Below are positions 1-8,869 of a stretch of 55,487 nt of DNA, in pieces. Every line of letters begins with the position of its first letter. Position 1 is the first letter of the stretch. The notes below the pieces were generated by a model that made no database searches, was not told the DNA's origin, and saw nothing but the letters and a program-made list of their open reading frames with translations. Source of the DNA: Tomitella cavernea (GTDB lineage Bacteria; Actinomycetota; Actinomycetes; Mycobacteriales; Mycobacteriaceae); contig NZ_JAENKO010000029.1 of NCBI RefSeq assembly GCF_016599145.1, positions 1 through 55,487 of the forward strand, read 5' to 3'. Both the position numbers and the translations under genes were made by a program.

Positions 1-183
1 GACGTGCGCGCCGCGATGGCACCGCCGCCGCCCGCGCCTCCGCGCCTGCCCGTGCGGCGCGGAGTGCTCGCCGCCGTCGGCGCGGCCGCGTTGCTGTTCG
101 TCGTCGCCGTCGTCAGCGTGGTCACCGGCAGCGGCGAGGCGACCACGCCGGGCGGCTCCTCGACAACCGTGCAGGTGAGGTGA
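1..183 (+). CDS. C-terminal end of an unidentified membrane-anchored protein (5' truncated)
   Basis: Frame 1 is open from the window edge to a TGA at 181-183, giving 60 residues. It shows a proline-rich stretch, then basic residues (LPVRR), then about 23 hydrophobic residues (roughly 21-43) forming one membrane helix, and a short Ser/Thr/Gly-rich tail. The product looks like the end of a bitopic or multi-pass membrane protein. Nothing in this fragment identifies the family. It ends immediately next to the stop codon of the convergent prpE gene, with no intergenic base between them. A real gene is inferred from the clean hydrophobic segment and strong GC bias at third codon positions. Confidence 0.55.
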   Translation, partial: DVRAAMAPPPPAPPRLPVRRGVLAAVGAAALLFVVAVVSVVTGSGEATTPGGSSTTVQVR

Positions 184-2100
184 CTAGCCCCGCAGCTGCT
201 TTTCCAGCGCCTCGAGCACGGCCATGTCCTCGATGGTGGACGGCACCACCACGTCTTGCCGGTCGACGAGCTGGCGCATCGTCTTGCGCAGAATCTTGCC
301 CGAGCGGGTCTTGGGCAGCGCCTCCACCACCGTGACGTCCCGGAACGAGGCGACGGCGCCGATCTCGTCGCGTACGAGCGTCACCAGTTGCTCGCGCAGC
401 GTATCGGCGTCGATCGTCGCGCCGGATTTGAGCACCACGTAGCCGCTAGGACGCTGTCCTTTGAGGTCGTCGTGGATGCCGATCACCGCGCATTCGGCCA
501 CATCCGGGTGCCCCGCCACCACGGCCTCCATTCCGCCGGTGGACAGTCGATGCCCGGCCACGTTGATCACGTCGTCGGAACGTCCGAGGACGAAGACGTA
601 TCCGTCCTCGTCGATGCGGCCGGAGTCGCCGGTGGCGTAGTACCCGGGGAACGCCGCCATGTACGACGCGTGGAACCGCTCCGGATCGCCCCACAGTCCC
701 GTGAGCGTTCCCGGCGGCAGCGGCAACCGGATGGCGATGTTGCCCTCCTCGCCTGTCGCCACCGGGACGCCCTTGTCGTCGAGGATCTCCACCCGGAACC
801 CGGGCACCGGCACGGTGGACGAGCCGGGCTTGATGGGCATCGGCTCGAGCCCGACCGGGTTGGCGGTGATGGGCCAGCCGGTCTCCGTCTGCCACCAGTT
901 GTCGATGACGGGCACGCCGAGAACCTTGCCCGCCCACTCGAACGTGTCCGGGTCCAGCCTCTCGCCGGCGGTGAACAGGTGCGTCATCGTGGACATGTCG
1001 TGCGCGGCCATCAAGGCGGCGTCGGGGTCGACCTTGCGGATGGCGCGGACGGCCGTGGGAGCGGTGAACAGTGCCTTCACGCCGTGCTGGGCGATGACCC
1101 GCCAGAACGCGCCGGCGTCGGGGGTGCCCACGGGTTTGCCCTCGTAGAGCACCGTGGTGGCGCCGGCGAGCAGAGGTGCGTAGACGATGTACGAGTGCCC
1201 CACCACCCAGCCGACGTCCGAGGCACACCACCAGACGTCGCCCGCGCGGATATCGAAGATGTTGCCCATGGACCAGTGGAGCGCCACCGCGTAGCCGCCG
1301 TTGTCGCGCACCACTCCCTTCGGCTTGCCGGTGGTTCCGGACGTGTAGAGGACGTAGAGCGGATCAGTGGCCGCGACCGCCACGGGATCGGCGGGTGCGG
1401 CGTCCGCCATGAGCGCGTCCCAGTCGAGCCAGCCGGGGTGGTCCTCGGCGGACCCGGCGACCTGCTCGCGCTTCTTGACGATCACCGTCCGCGGCGCGGC
1501 CGACGTCATCTCCAGTGCCTGGCGCACCATCGGCAGGTATGGCACGGGCCGCGCCGGTTCGATGCCGCCGGAGGCGGTGACGAGCGCCTTCGGCTCGGCG
1601 TCCTCGATACGCGCGGCGAGCTCCTTGGCCGCGAAGCCGCCGAAGACGACAGAGTGCACGGCCCCCAGCCGAGCGCAGGCGAGCATGGCGATGGCGGCCT
1701 CGGGGACCATCGGCATGTAGATGACGACGCGGTCGCCGTGGCCGATGCCCTGCGCGGCCAATACTCCCGCGAACCGAGAGACCTCGTCGAGCAGTTCCGC
1801 ATACGAGTAGGTGCGCTGCTCGCCGAGCATCGCGGAGTCGTAGATCAGCGCGGCGCGGTCGCCGTGTCCCGCGGCCACGTGGCGGTCGAGTGCGTTTGCG
1901 CAGGTGTTGAGCCGGCCGTCAGGGAACCAGTGGCCTGATTCCGCTTCCCCGGCGTCCAGGGCGCGGGTCGGGGGCGCCGACCATGTGATCCCCCGCGCGG
2001 CGGCCGGCCAGAACGCGTCCGGCGTGTTGACCGACGCGTCGTAGGCCTGCGCGTACGCGCCGGTGTGCGGGCCTGGTCCGCTGTGGCGGCTGCTGGTCAT
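184..2100 (-). CDS. prpE: Propionyl-CoA synthetase (PrpE-type acyl-CoA synthetase)
   Basis: AMP-forming ligase that activates propionate (or acetate) to the CoA thioester via an acyl-adenylate; cytoplasmic. The 638 residues match the usual length of the acetyl/propionyl-CoA synthetase family. Visible motifs are the P-loop-like A3 motif YTSGTTGKPKG (about 252-262) followed by VVRDNGG, the WWQTETGWPI motif typical of PrpE, ATGDSG, and the C-terminal PKTRSGKILRK, whose lysine (about 602) is the acylation-regulated catalytic lysine of the family. PrpE is preferred over Acs because of the VRDNGG and WWQTETGWPI wording. It lies upstream of and co-directional with accD3 (112 nt apart), which fits a short acyl-CoA metabolism cluster. 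The ATG start is preceded by a GAGGTGGG-like ribosome site. Substrate preference is inferred. Confidence 0.9.
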   Translation of the reverse strand: MTSSRHSGPGPHTGAYAQAYDASVNTPDAFWPAAARGITWSAPPTRALDAGEAESGHWFPDGRLNTCANALDRHVAAGHGDRAALIYDSAMLGEQRTYSYAELLDEVSRFAGVLAAQGIGHGDRVVIYMPMVPEAAIAMLACARLGAVHSVVFGGFAAKELAARIEDAEPKALVTASGGIEPARPVPYLPMVRQALEMTSAAPRTVIVKKREQVAGSAEDHPGWLDWDALMADAAPADPVAVAATDPLYVLYTSGTTGKPKGVVRDNGGYAVALHWSMGNIFDIRAGDVWWCASDVGWVVGHSYIVYAPLLAGATTVLYEGKPVGTPDAGAFWRVIAQHGVKALFTAPTAVRAIRKVDPDAALMAAHDMSTMTHLFTAGERLDPDTFEWAGKVLGVPVIDNWWQTETGWPITANPVGLEPMPIKPGSSTVPVPGFRVEILDDKGVPVATGEEGNIAIRLPLPPGTLTGLWGDPERFHASYMAAFPGYYATGDSGRIDEDGYVFVLGRSDDVINVAGHRLSTGGMEAVVAGHPDVAECAVIGIHDDLKGQRPSGYVVLKSGATIDADTLREQLVTLVRDEIGAVASFRDVTVVEALPKTRSGKILRKTMRQLVDRQDVVVPSTIEDMAVLEALEKQLRG

Positions 2101-2212
2101 GTCCCACCTCGACTCGGGTCGTCCGATCTGAACGGTTCGTGCACTCCCACACTATTGTGCGGACGGTCACAGCGTCACCGTCGTAGGACGGCACGCGGCG
2201 TTTCGCCCCCGG

Positions 2213-3739
2213 TCAGGGGAGTCCCAGGCGCCGGTACCGGTCCAGCCGGGCGCGCATGCGGTCGTCGTCGCCCACCTCGGCGAGCGCACACAACTCCGCA
2301 GCGATCGCGGCGCCGGCGCGCGCGCCGAGCTCTGCGGGACCGTCGTCGGACTCCTCGAGGACGACCGCGTCGATGATCCTGTCGCGCAGCAGGTCCCGCG
2401 AGCGCACTCCCTGTTCGTCGGCCATCTGCGGGGCGTGCGCGGTGTCGCGGTGCACGATGGCGCTGGCGCCTTCGGGCGGCAGCGGCGCGAGCCAGCCGTG
2501 CTGCGTGGCGAGCACGCGGTCGGCGGGCAGCAGTGCCAGCGCCCCGCCGCCGCTGCCCTGGCCGAGGATGATCGACACCGTCGCGGTGCGCAGGGTCACC
2601 AGATCGGCCACGCAGCGCGCGATCTCCGGGGCCAGCCCCCGCTCCTCGGCTGCGACGGACAGCGCCGCTCCCACGGTGTCGATCACGAGGACGAGGGGCA
2701 GCCGCAGCTGTTCGGCCAGCCGCATCGCCCGGCGGGCCTCCCGCAGCGCGCCGGGGCCCAGCGGCGTCGTGGGCGTCTGCGCCGCCCGGTCCTGGCCCAG
2801 CACCACGGCGGGTACGCCGCGGATCCGGGCCAGCGCCAACACCATCGCGTTTTCCACCTCGCCCTGGCCGGTGCCGCTGAGGGGGACGAGATCGGTGGCG
2901 GCGTGGGCGAGCAGGGCGCGGATGCCGGGCCTGTCGCCGCGCCGCGACAGCATCACCGACTGCCATGCGGGGAGGTCGGGCACGTCCTGATACCGGGAGA
3001 CGACCTGCGGCGCGGGGCCGGGCGTGGCGTGCGGGCCGGGTTCCGGCAGCCCGGCGAGCACCCGCAGCGCGCGGACGAGCAGCGGGCGCAGGTCGGCGGC
3101 GGCGACGACTCCGTCGACGATGCCATTGCGAAAGAGGTTCTCCGCTGTTTGCACCCCGGTGGGGAACTCCTCGCCGTACAGCGCGGCGTAGACGCGCGGC
3201 CCCAGAAAACCGATCAGCGCCCCCGGCTGCGCCATGGTGATGTGGCCCAGCGAGCCCCATGAGGCGAACACGCCGCCCGTAGTCGGGTTGCGGAGGTAGA
3301 CGAGGTACGGCAGGTGTGCGGCCTTGTGGTTCTGCGCGGCCGCGGCGATCTTGACCATCTGCAGGAACGCCGTGGTGCCCTCCTGCATGCGTGTACCGCC
3401 GGAGGTGGGCGAGGCGATCACCGGGAGGCGCTCCGCGGTGGCGCGTTCGATGGCGGAGGTGATGCGTTCGGCCGCGGCCACGCCGATGGAGCCGCCGAGG
3501 AATCCGAATTCGCAGGCGAGCAGCACCACCCGGCGGCCATCCACCGTCGCCTCGCCGGTGAGGACCGATTCATCGACGCCGGTGCGCTCGCGGGCGCGGC
3601 GCAGAGAATCGGCGTAGGCGTCGGTGTGCGGCAGGCGCACCGGTTCGGCGTCCCACGATGCGTACGTGCCCGCGTCGATGACGGCCTCGATGAGGGCGTG
3701 CGCGGTGATGCGTTCCGGAACGTCGCCGGGTGCGGGCAT
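2213..3739 (-). CDS. accD3: Acetyl-CoA carboxylase carboxyltransferase, fused beta-alpha type (AccD3-like)
   Basis: Carboxyltransferase half of an acyl-CoA carboxylase, transferring carboxyl from carboxybiotin to an acyl-CoA. The 508 residues combine a beta-like half (about 20-235) with SPTSGGTRMQEG and NPTTGGVFASWGS, the glycine-rich oxyanion turns, and an alpha-like half (about 270-490) with VIDTVG, EERG, GQGSGGGALALLPADRVLA and LPPEGASAI. The beta half lacks the four-cysteine zinc ribbon of E. coli AccD. Gene order next to echA6 matches M. tuberculosis Rv0904c-Rv0905 (recalled), hence the symbol. A GAGGAG ribosome site sits 8 nt before the ATG. It is divergent from echA6 across a 155-nt spacer holding an inverted repeat. 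No biotin carrier or biotin carboxylase is encoded nearby, so it must use a partner from elsewhere. Confidence 0.88.
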   Translation of the reverse strand: MPAPGDVPERITAHALIEAVIDAGTYASWDAEPVRLPHTDAYADSLRRARERTGVDESVLTGEATVDGRRVVLLACEFGFLGGSIGVAAAERITSAIERATAERLPVIASPTSGGTRMQEGTTAFLQMVKIAAAAQNHKAAHLPYLVYLRNPTTGGVFASWGSLGHITMAQPGALIGFLGPRVYAALYGEEFPTGVQTAENLFRNGIVDGVVAAADLRPLLVRALRVLAGLPEPGPHATPGPAPQVVSRYQDVPDLPAWQSVMLSRRGDRPGIRALLAHAATDLVPLSGTGQGEVENAMVLALARIRGVPAVVLGQDRAAQTPTTPLGPGALREARRAMRLAEQLRLPLVLVIDTVGAALSVAAEERGLAPEIARCVADLVTLRTATVSIILGQGSGGGALALLPADRVLATQHGWLAPLPPEGASAIVHRDTAHAPQMADEQGVRSRDLLRDRIIDAVVLEESDDGPAELGARAGAAIAAELCALAEVGDDDRMRARLDRYRRLGLP

Positions 3740-3801
3740 GTGCCGTCTCCTCGTGGGGTTCGTCCCGGCCGGGGCGCGTCCGGTCCGGTGACCCAGACGC
3801 T

Positions 3802-3816
3802 ACCGTCGGCGACGGT
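3802..3816. promoter_or_regulatory. Inverted repeat in the accD3/echA6 divergent spacer
   Basis: ACCGTC-GGC-GACGGT is a perfect 6-bp-arm inverted repeat lying between the divergent accD3 and echA6 starts. On the minus strand TAGCGT, a -10-like hexamer for accD3, overlaps its edge. A regulator binding here could control both genes. The operator role is inferred from position and symmetry only. Confidence 0.35.
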
Positions 3817-3894
3817 GCGGGGCTGTATCTTCGAATCGAACGGCTACCGGCGAGTAGGCGGTGGGCCGGCGGCGAACGGGAGAGGAGCGAGCGG

Positions 3895-4653
3895 GTGACT
3901 GGAACCGAGGCGCAGTCCGCGAAGGTGGGCGTGCGGCACGAGGGGGCCGTGGCGTTGCTGGAACTGCAACGGTCGGACAAACGCAATGCGCTGAACACGT
4001 CGATGTGCGACGCGATCCGCGAAGCAGTGGAGGCGGCGGCCGGGGGCGGGGCGCGCGCCGTCGTGATCACCGGCGCGGGCACCGCGTTCTGCGCGGGCGC
4101 CGACCTTTCCGGCGACGTCTACAGCAGCCGCTTCCCGCTGGCGCTGGTGCACATGCTGCATACGATCGAGCAGGTGCCGGTTCCGGTGATCGCCGCGGTG
4201 AACGGCCCCGCGATCGGCGCGGGCACCCAGCTGGCCCTGGCCTGCGACCTGCGTGTGGTCGACGAGGGCGCGCGCTTCCAGATCCCCGTGGTCAAGGTGG
4301 GGCTGGCGGTTCACAACTGGACCGTCCGCAAGCTCACGGAGATGATCGGCGGCGGCCATGCGCGCACGATGCTCATGGGTGCGCAGCAGATGGACAGCGG
4401 TCAGGCGGGCACGCTGGGTCTGGCGAACCGGATCGGCGATGGGGAGGCGGCCCGCCGGTGGGCGGCAGAGCTGGCGGCGTACGCCCCACTGAGTCTGCAG
4501 CACCTGAAGCTGGTCTTCAACGACGACGGCGGCCGGTCCAAGGCCTCGGACGAGCAGACGGAGCTGTTCAACAAGGTCTGGGCCAGCGAGGACAAGTCGG
4601 AGGCGAGCAGGGCGCGGCGCGCAGGCCGCGCACCCCGGTTCCAAGGAGCGTGA
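3895..4653 (+). CDS. echA6: EchA6-like crotonase-fold acyl-CoA binding protein (non-catalytic type)
   Basis: Crotonase-superfamily protein of 252 residues. The GTG at 3895 was chosen because GGAGAGGAG lies just upstream and the length then fits the family (M. tuberculosis EchA6 is about 243 aa). The CoA-binding and oxyanion features remain (GAGTAFCAGADL about 60-71, NGPAIGAG about 103-110). The two catalytic glutamates of true enoyl-CoA hydratases do not: one site reads GTQLALA (Gln at about 112) and the other reads IPVVKVGLAVHNW with no Glu. M. tuberculosis EchA6 is likewise non-catalytic and is reported to carry fatty acyl-CoA to FAS-II for mycolate synthesis; transfer of that role to this protein is inference. 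It is followed 5 nt later by an MBL-fold gene, as in Rv0905-Rv0906. Confidence 0.88.
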   Translation: MTGTEAQSAKVGVRHEGAVALLELQRSDKRNALNTSMCDAIREAVEAAAGGGARAVVITGAGTAFCAGADLSGDVYSSRFPLALVHMLHTIEQVPVPVIAAVNGPAIGAGTQLALACDLRVVDEGARFQIPVVKVGLAVHNWTVRKLTEMIGGGHARTMLMGAQQMDSGQAGTLGLANRIGDGEAARRWAAELAAYAPLSLQHLKLVFNDDGGRSKASDEQTELFNKVWASEDKSEASRARRAGRAPRFQGA

Positions 4654-4658
4654 ACGTC

Positions 4659-5876
4659 GTGCGAGCAGCAGAGCCCGTCCGGCAAAGTCAGCGCAGCCGG
4701 CCCGGTCGGAGCAGACGACGCAGTGCCCGCGCTGCCGCGGCGCTCTCGGCTGCGGGCGCGGCGGTGATGCTGGCGGGCGAGCTGCGCCACGTGCGCGGGG
4801 AGATCGGGGCCGTCGCGCCGCGGGGAAAGCGGTTCCGCAACACCGAGCCGTCGGCGTCGTTCGCGCCGGAGGGGCTGTGGCGGGGCCTGCGCGAGATGCG
4901 ACGGGGCGGCGACCGCCGGAGGCCCGCCAGCGCGATCCCGGTGATCGTGCCGGACGTCGGCGCCGCGGCGGGGGAGTGCGCGGCAACGTGGTTGGGGCAC
5001 GCGACGGTGCTGCTCGAGATCGAGGGGCGGCGGGTGCTCACCGATCCGGTTCTGCGGTACCGCTGTTCGCCGTCCCGGTGGGTGGGCCCGCGGCGCCTGC
5101 ACCGGCCGCCTGTGACCGCCTCGGGGCTCCCGCCGGTCGAGGCGGTTTTGATTTCACACGACCACTACGACCATCTCGAGCGTGCGACGGTGGTCCGCCT
5201 GGCGCGCACGCAGGACTGCACCTTCATCGTGCCGACAGGGGTTGCCGCGCACCTGCGGCGGTGGGGCATCGACGACGGCCGCATCGTGGAACTGGGGTGG
5301 GGGTCGTCCGCCGTCGTGGCGGGGTTGACGTTCACCTCGTGCGAGGTGCGGCACTTCTCGGGCCGGGGCCTCCGGCGGGACGGAACCCAGTGGGCAGGCT
5401 GGAGTGTGGCGGGGGCGCGGCGTCGCGTGTTCTTCGGCGGCGACAGCGGCTACACGTCGGCTTTCCGGACGGCCGGCGACGCGCACGGGCCGTTCGATCT
5501 GACGGTTCTGCCCATCGGCGCCTACTCGACATTGTGGCCGGACATCCACATGACGCCGGAAGAGGCCGTCAGTGCGTGCAGCGACCTCAACCCCGGTGGG
5601 CGCGCGACGCTGCTCCCGGTGCACTGGGGGACCTTCGACCTGGCCCCACACGCCTGGTCCGAACCCATCGAGCGGCTGTGCGCAGCGGTCGGGTCCCCGG
5701 CGGGGGGCGGCCACGGCGACGGGATCGCGTTGGCGGTTCCGCGGCCCGGGCATCGGGTGGAGCTCGGGCCGCTGTCCGGCGGTGCCGGTACGGCGGGCGG
5801 GAGCGTCGACGGTGCCGTCGGCTTGCTCGGCGACGGCGGCGACCGCTGGTGGAGTGATGACCGGATCGCCGGTTGA
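4659..5876 (+). CDS. Metallo-beta-lactamase-fold hydrolase (Rv0906-like, NAPE-PLD/UlaG-type)
   Basis: 405 residues with the zinc-binding HDHYDH motif (about 167-172), an earlier WLGHATVLLE strand, FFGGDSGY and the late LPVHWGTF histidine, all typical of the broad NAPE-PLD/UlaG-type metallo-beta-lactamase group. The N-terminus is Arg-rich followed by an Ala-rich hydrophobic stretch (about 24-40), which could be a signal anchor. The GTG at 4659 is preferred because AAGGAG (4643-4648) is 10 nt upstream; a GTG at 4650 overlapping the echA6 stop is the alternative. Substrate is unknown. Position between echA6 and ctpE copies the M. tuberculosis order. The last ~40 residues are Gly/Asp-rich and unlikely to be structured. 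Confidence 0.85.
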   Translation: MRAAEPVRQSQRSRPGRSRRRSARAAAALSAAGAAVMLAGELRHVRGEIGAVAPRGKRFRNTEPSASFAPEGLWRGLREMRRGGDRRRPASAIPVIVPDVGAAAGECAATWLGHATVLLEIEGRRVLTDPVLRYRCSPSRWVGPRRLHRPPVTASGLPPVEAVLISHDHYDHLERATVVRLARTQDCTFIVPTGVAAHLRRWGIDDGRIVELGWGSSAVVAGLTFTSCEVRHFSGRGLRRDGTQWAGWSVAGARRRVFFGGDSGYTSAFRTAGDAHGPFDLTVLPIGAYSTLWPDIHMTPEEAVSACSDLNPGGRATLLPVHWGTFDLAPHAWSEPIERLCAAVGSPAGGGHGDGIALAVPRPGHRVELGPLSGGAGTAGGSVDGAVGLLGDGGDRWWSDDRIAG

Positions 5877-5901
5877 CGGACGCGCGCGGCGGCGGAGTCA
5901 C

Positions 5902-5907
5902 TAGGGT
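5902..5907 (+). promoter_or_regulatory. Predicted -10 element, leaderless ctpE transcript
   Basis: TAGGGT lies 6 nt before the GTG at 5914, and no Shine-Dalgarno sequence precedes that start. The spacing predicts transcription beginning at or next to the start codon. Confidence 0.45.
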
Positions 5908-5913
5908 GTCGGT

Positions 5914-8466
5914 GTGTCAGTCGACGAGTCGGATCCCGCAGGTGAGGCCCGGATGCGTGCGGCGGCAACGGACCATGGGGCGCCGATGCCGCGCTCTCCG
6001 GAGCCCGTGATGCCGCCGCGGAACGGGGAAGGGCCGGGCCTGCAGGAGCCGGGCTTGACCGCGGCCGAGGTGGCGCAGAGGGTGCGCGACGGGCTCACCA
6101 ACGACGTCCCGCAGCGCGGGTCGCGCTCCACTGCGGACATCGTCCGCGCCAACGTTTTCAACCGCATCAACGCGATGCTCGGCGTTCTGCTGGTGATCGT
6201 GCTCGCCGCCGGTTCGCCGATCGACGGCATGTTCGGCCTGGTGATCATCGCGAACAGTGGTATCGGCATCATCCAGGAATTGCGCGCCAAGCGCACCCTC
6301 GACAAACTCACGATCGTCGGCCAGGCGCAGCCGGTGGTCCGCCGAAGCGGCGCCGCGTCCGGGCTGCCGCCCGAGCAGGTCGTCGCGGGCGACATCATCG
6401 AGTTGGGCGCGGGCGACCAGCTGGTGGTGGACGGTGAGGTGATCGAGGCCGCAGGGCTCGACGTGGACGAGTCGCTTCTCACCGGTGAGTCCGATCCCGT
6501 GCACAAGCCCGTCGGATCCCGCGTGCTCTCGGGGAGTTTCGTCGCGGCCGGCAGCGGGGCGTTCCGTGCCACCGCTGTGGGCGCGCAGGCGTACGCGGCC
6601 CGTCTGGCCGACGAGGCGAGCCGGTTCAGCCTGGTCGATTCGGAGCTGCGCTCGGGCGTGGACCGCATCCTCAAGTTCGTCACCTACCTGCTCCTCCCTG
6701 CGGGGGCGTTGACCATTTACAACCAGCTGGTCAACTCGCAGGAGGGCGTGCGCGATTCGCTGATCGGCATGGTGGCGGCGCTGGTTCCGATGGTGCCGGA
6801 GGGGCTGGTGCTGATGACGTCGATCGCGTTCGCGGTGGGCGTGGTGCGGCTGGGGCAGCGTAAGTGTCTGGTGCAGGAGTTGCCCGCCATCGAGGGGCTC
6901 GCCCGCGTAGACGTGGTGTGCGCGGACAAGACCGGCACGCTGACGGAGAACGGAATGCGTCTGTCCGAGGTGCGTGTGACCGGCGCCGCCGGTGCGGGTG
7001 CTGCGCAGAGCGGCGGTGCGGAGTGCAGTCGGGTGGACGCGGCGCTGGCGGCGCTCGCGGCGGCGGAGCCGCGGCCAAACGCGTCGATCCTCGCGATAAA
7101 GGAGGCGCGGCCGGACGACCCGGGCTGGCGGGCCACGGCCGTCGCACCGTTCTCGTCGGCGAAGAAGTGGAGCGGAATCTCCTTCGGCGACGAGGGCGAT
7201 TGGCTGCTCGGAGCGCCGGACGTGCTCCTGGATCCGGCGTCGGAGGTGGCGCGCGAGGCCGATGAGATCGGGTCGCGCGGGCTGCGTGTGCTGCTGCTCG
7301 CCGAGGCCGGCTGCCCCGTCGACGCCCTGGACGTCGCCGCCACCGCGCGACCGGCCGCCCTGGTGGTGCTGGAGCAGAGGGTGCGGCCCGACGCTCGCGC
7401 CACGCTGGACTATTTCGGCGCCCAGGGGGTGTCGGTCAAGGTGATTTCGGGCGACAATGCCGTCTCGGTGGGCGCTGTCGCGGATTCGCTCGGCATCACG
7501 GCAGGCGGCGCCGCGATGGATGCGCGCACGTTGCCGGAGGACCAGGACGCCCTCGCGGACGCCCTCGAGGGGACGACGACCTTCGGGCGCGTGCGGCCCG
7601 ACCAGAAGAGGGCGATGGTCACCGCTCTGCAATCGCGCGGGCACACGGTGGCGATGACGGGCGACGGCGTCAATGATGTGCTGGCGCTCAAGGATGCCGA
7701 CATCGGGGTGGCGATGGGCTCGGGCAGCCCGGCCACCCGATCCGTCGCGCAGATCGTGCTGCTCGACGACAGGTTCGCGACCCTGCCTTACGTGGTCGGC
7801 GAGGGTCGCCGGGTGATCGGCAACATCGAACGGGTCGCAAACCTGTTCCTCACCAAGACGGTCTATTCCGCGCTGCTGGCGTTCCTGGTGGGCTTCGCCG
7901 GGGTCATCGCGGCCGTCGCGGACGCCGACCCTGTCCCCTTCCCGTTCCTTCCCAGGCACGTGACCATCGCGGCGTGGTTCACCATCGGCGTGCCTGCATT
8001 CATCCTTTCGCTGGCGCCCAACAACGAGCGCGCGCGCACCGGCTTCGTCCGCCGCGTCCTGCGTCTTGCGGTGCCGGCGGGCGTCATCATCGGCATCGCC
8101 ACGTTCGTCTGCTACATGATCGTCTACCAAGGGGTGGACCTGCCCGAACCCGTGCGGGAGCAAGTGTCGACCAGCGTCCTGATCACCCTGATCGTCGCGA
8201 GCCTGTGGGTGCTGGTGGTGGTGGCACGCCCCTACCAGTGGTGGAAGATCGTCCTGCTCGTGGTCTCAGGCCTGGCCTACGTGGTGCTGTTCTCGATCCC
8301 GTTCGTGCGCAGTTTCTTCGAGATCGACCCGTCCCACTGGCAATGGACGGTCATCGGGCTTGCCTGCGGCCTGGTGGGAGCAGCGTTGATCGAGTCGGTT
8401 TTCTGGATCGACAGGGCGCGCACGGGGGACAGGCGGCCACTGTGGGGGAACAGCGGCCGGGCGTGA
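5914..8466 (+). CDS. ctpE: Cation-translocating P-type ATPase (CtpE-like)
   Basis: Membrane P-type ATPase of 850 residues. It shows TGES (actuator domain), the phosphorylation motif DKTGTLT (Asp about 338), and the hinge motif [17 protein letters not shown]. The PMVPEGL turn in the fourth helix matches the Ca2+/P2-like PEGL class, and a C-terminal block of hydrophobic helices follows. There is no N-terminal CXXC metal-binding domain, arguing against a copper pump. Mycobacterial CtpE has been reported to act in Ca2+ uptake; ion specificity here is inferred. The GTG at 5914 is supported by TAGGGT 6 nt upstream; in-frame ATGs at 5953 and 5986 are alternatives, since the first ~35 residues are low complexity. 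Confidence 0.9.
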   Translation: MSVDESDPAGEARMRAAATDHGAPMPRSPEPVMPPRNGEGPGLQEPGLTAAEVAQRVRDGLTNDVPQRGSRSTADIVRANVFNRINAMLGVLLVIVLAAGSPIDGMFGLVIIANSGIGIIQELRAKRTLDKLTIVGQAQPVVRRSGAASGLPPEQVVAGDIIELGAGDQLVVDGEVIEAAGLDVDESLLTGESDPVHKPVGSRVLSGSFVAAGSGAFRATAVGAQAYAARLADEASRFSLVDSELRSGVDRILKFVTYLLLPAGALTIYNQLVNSQEGVRDSLIGMVAALVPMVPEGLVLMTSIAFAVGVVRLGQRKCLVQELPAIEGLARVDVVCADKTGTLTENGMRLSEVRVTGAAGAGAAQSGGAECSRVDAALAALAAAEPRPNASILAIKEARPDDPGWRATAVAPFSSAKKWSGISFGDEGDWLLGAPDVLLDPASEVAREADEIGSRGLRVLLLAEAGCPVDALDVAATARPAALVVLEQRVRPDARATLDYFGAQGVSVKVISGDNAVSVGAVADSLGITAGGAAMDARTLPEDQDALADALEGTTTFGRVRPDQKRAMVTALQSRGHTVAMTGDGVNDVLALKDADIGVAMGSGSPATRSVAQIVLLDDRFATLPYVVGEGRRVIGNIERVANLFLTKTVYSALLAFLVGFAGVIAAVADADPVPFPFLPRHVTIAAWFTIGVPAFILSLAPNNERARTGFVRRVLRLAVPAGVIIGIATFVCYMIVYQGVDLPEPVREQVSTSVLITLIVASLWVLVVVARPYQWWKIVLLVVSGLAYVVLFSIPFVRSFFEIDPSHWQWTVIGLACGLVGAALIESVFWIDRARTGDRRPLWGNSGRA

Positions 8467-8587
8467 TGCCGGCCGGGGTGCGGGAAACCATCGCGTGGCG
8501 CCCGTCCTGCAATCACGGCCCGAACATGGAACGGTGGAGTGTGATATGCCGGAGAGCCCGGCATGCGGACGACTGGAGGTGGGCCTG

Positions 8588-8773
8588 ATGGGCTTCGCTG
8601 ACTCGCTGAAGGGTCTTGTGGGCAAGGCGAAGGGCTACGCGCAGCAGAATCCCGACAAGATCGACCAAGCGGTGGAGAAGTTCGGCGACACCGTCGACGA
8701 GAAGACCGGCGGCAAGTACGCGGACAAGGTCGACAAGGCGCAGGACACGATCAAGGGCAAGCTTTCGGAGTAG
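8588..8773 (+). CDS. Rv0909-type small protein (putative antitoxin of an Rv0909/Rv0910 pair)
   Basis: A 61-residue highly charged, helix-prone protein with the GKAKGYAQQNPDKID and VEKFGDTVDEKTGGKYADKV patterns characteristic of the Rv0909/MT0933-like family. GGAGGT lies 8 nt before the ATG. It is followed by the SRPBCC gene typical of this locus in mycobacteria, where the two have been proposed as a toxin-antitoxin pair; the evidence for that in the family is limited. A strong hairpin separates the two genes (8802-8840), so the second gene may be partly uncoupled from the first. Confidence 0.85.
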   Translation: MGFADSLKGLVGKAKGYAQQNPDKIDQAVEKFGDTVDEKTGGKYADKVDKAQDTIKGKLSE

Positions 8774-8801
8774 TCTTCGTCCGGAGCAGAGGCGCCGGTG
8801 G

Positions 8802-8840
8802 CGGCCGGCCGCAGGGGTGGCCCCCTGCGCGGCCGGCCGT
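8802..8840 (+). terminator. GC-rich hairpin between the Rv0909-like and Rv0910-like genes
   Basis: CGGCCGGC-CGCAGGGG pairs with CCCCTGCG-CG-GCCGGCCG through a short GGT-type loop and a 2-nt bulge. There is no T-run after it. It could act as a terminator, attenuator or mRNA-stabilising structure between the two genes. Confidence 0.5.
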
Positions 8841-8869
8841 CGTGCGCGTAGATCAGGACGGGAGAACCG

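Noticed and set aside
256-1938. A 560-codon plus-strand frame over prpE
   Set aside because: prpE is fully intact on the minus strand with all motifs; the antisense product has no recognisable features.
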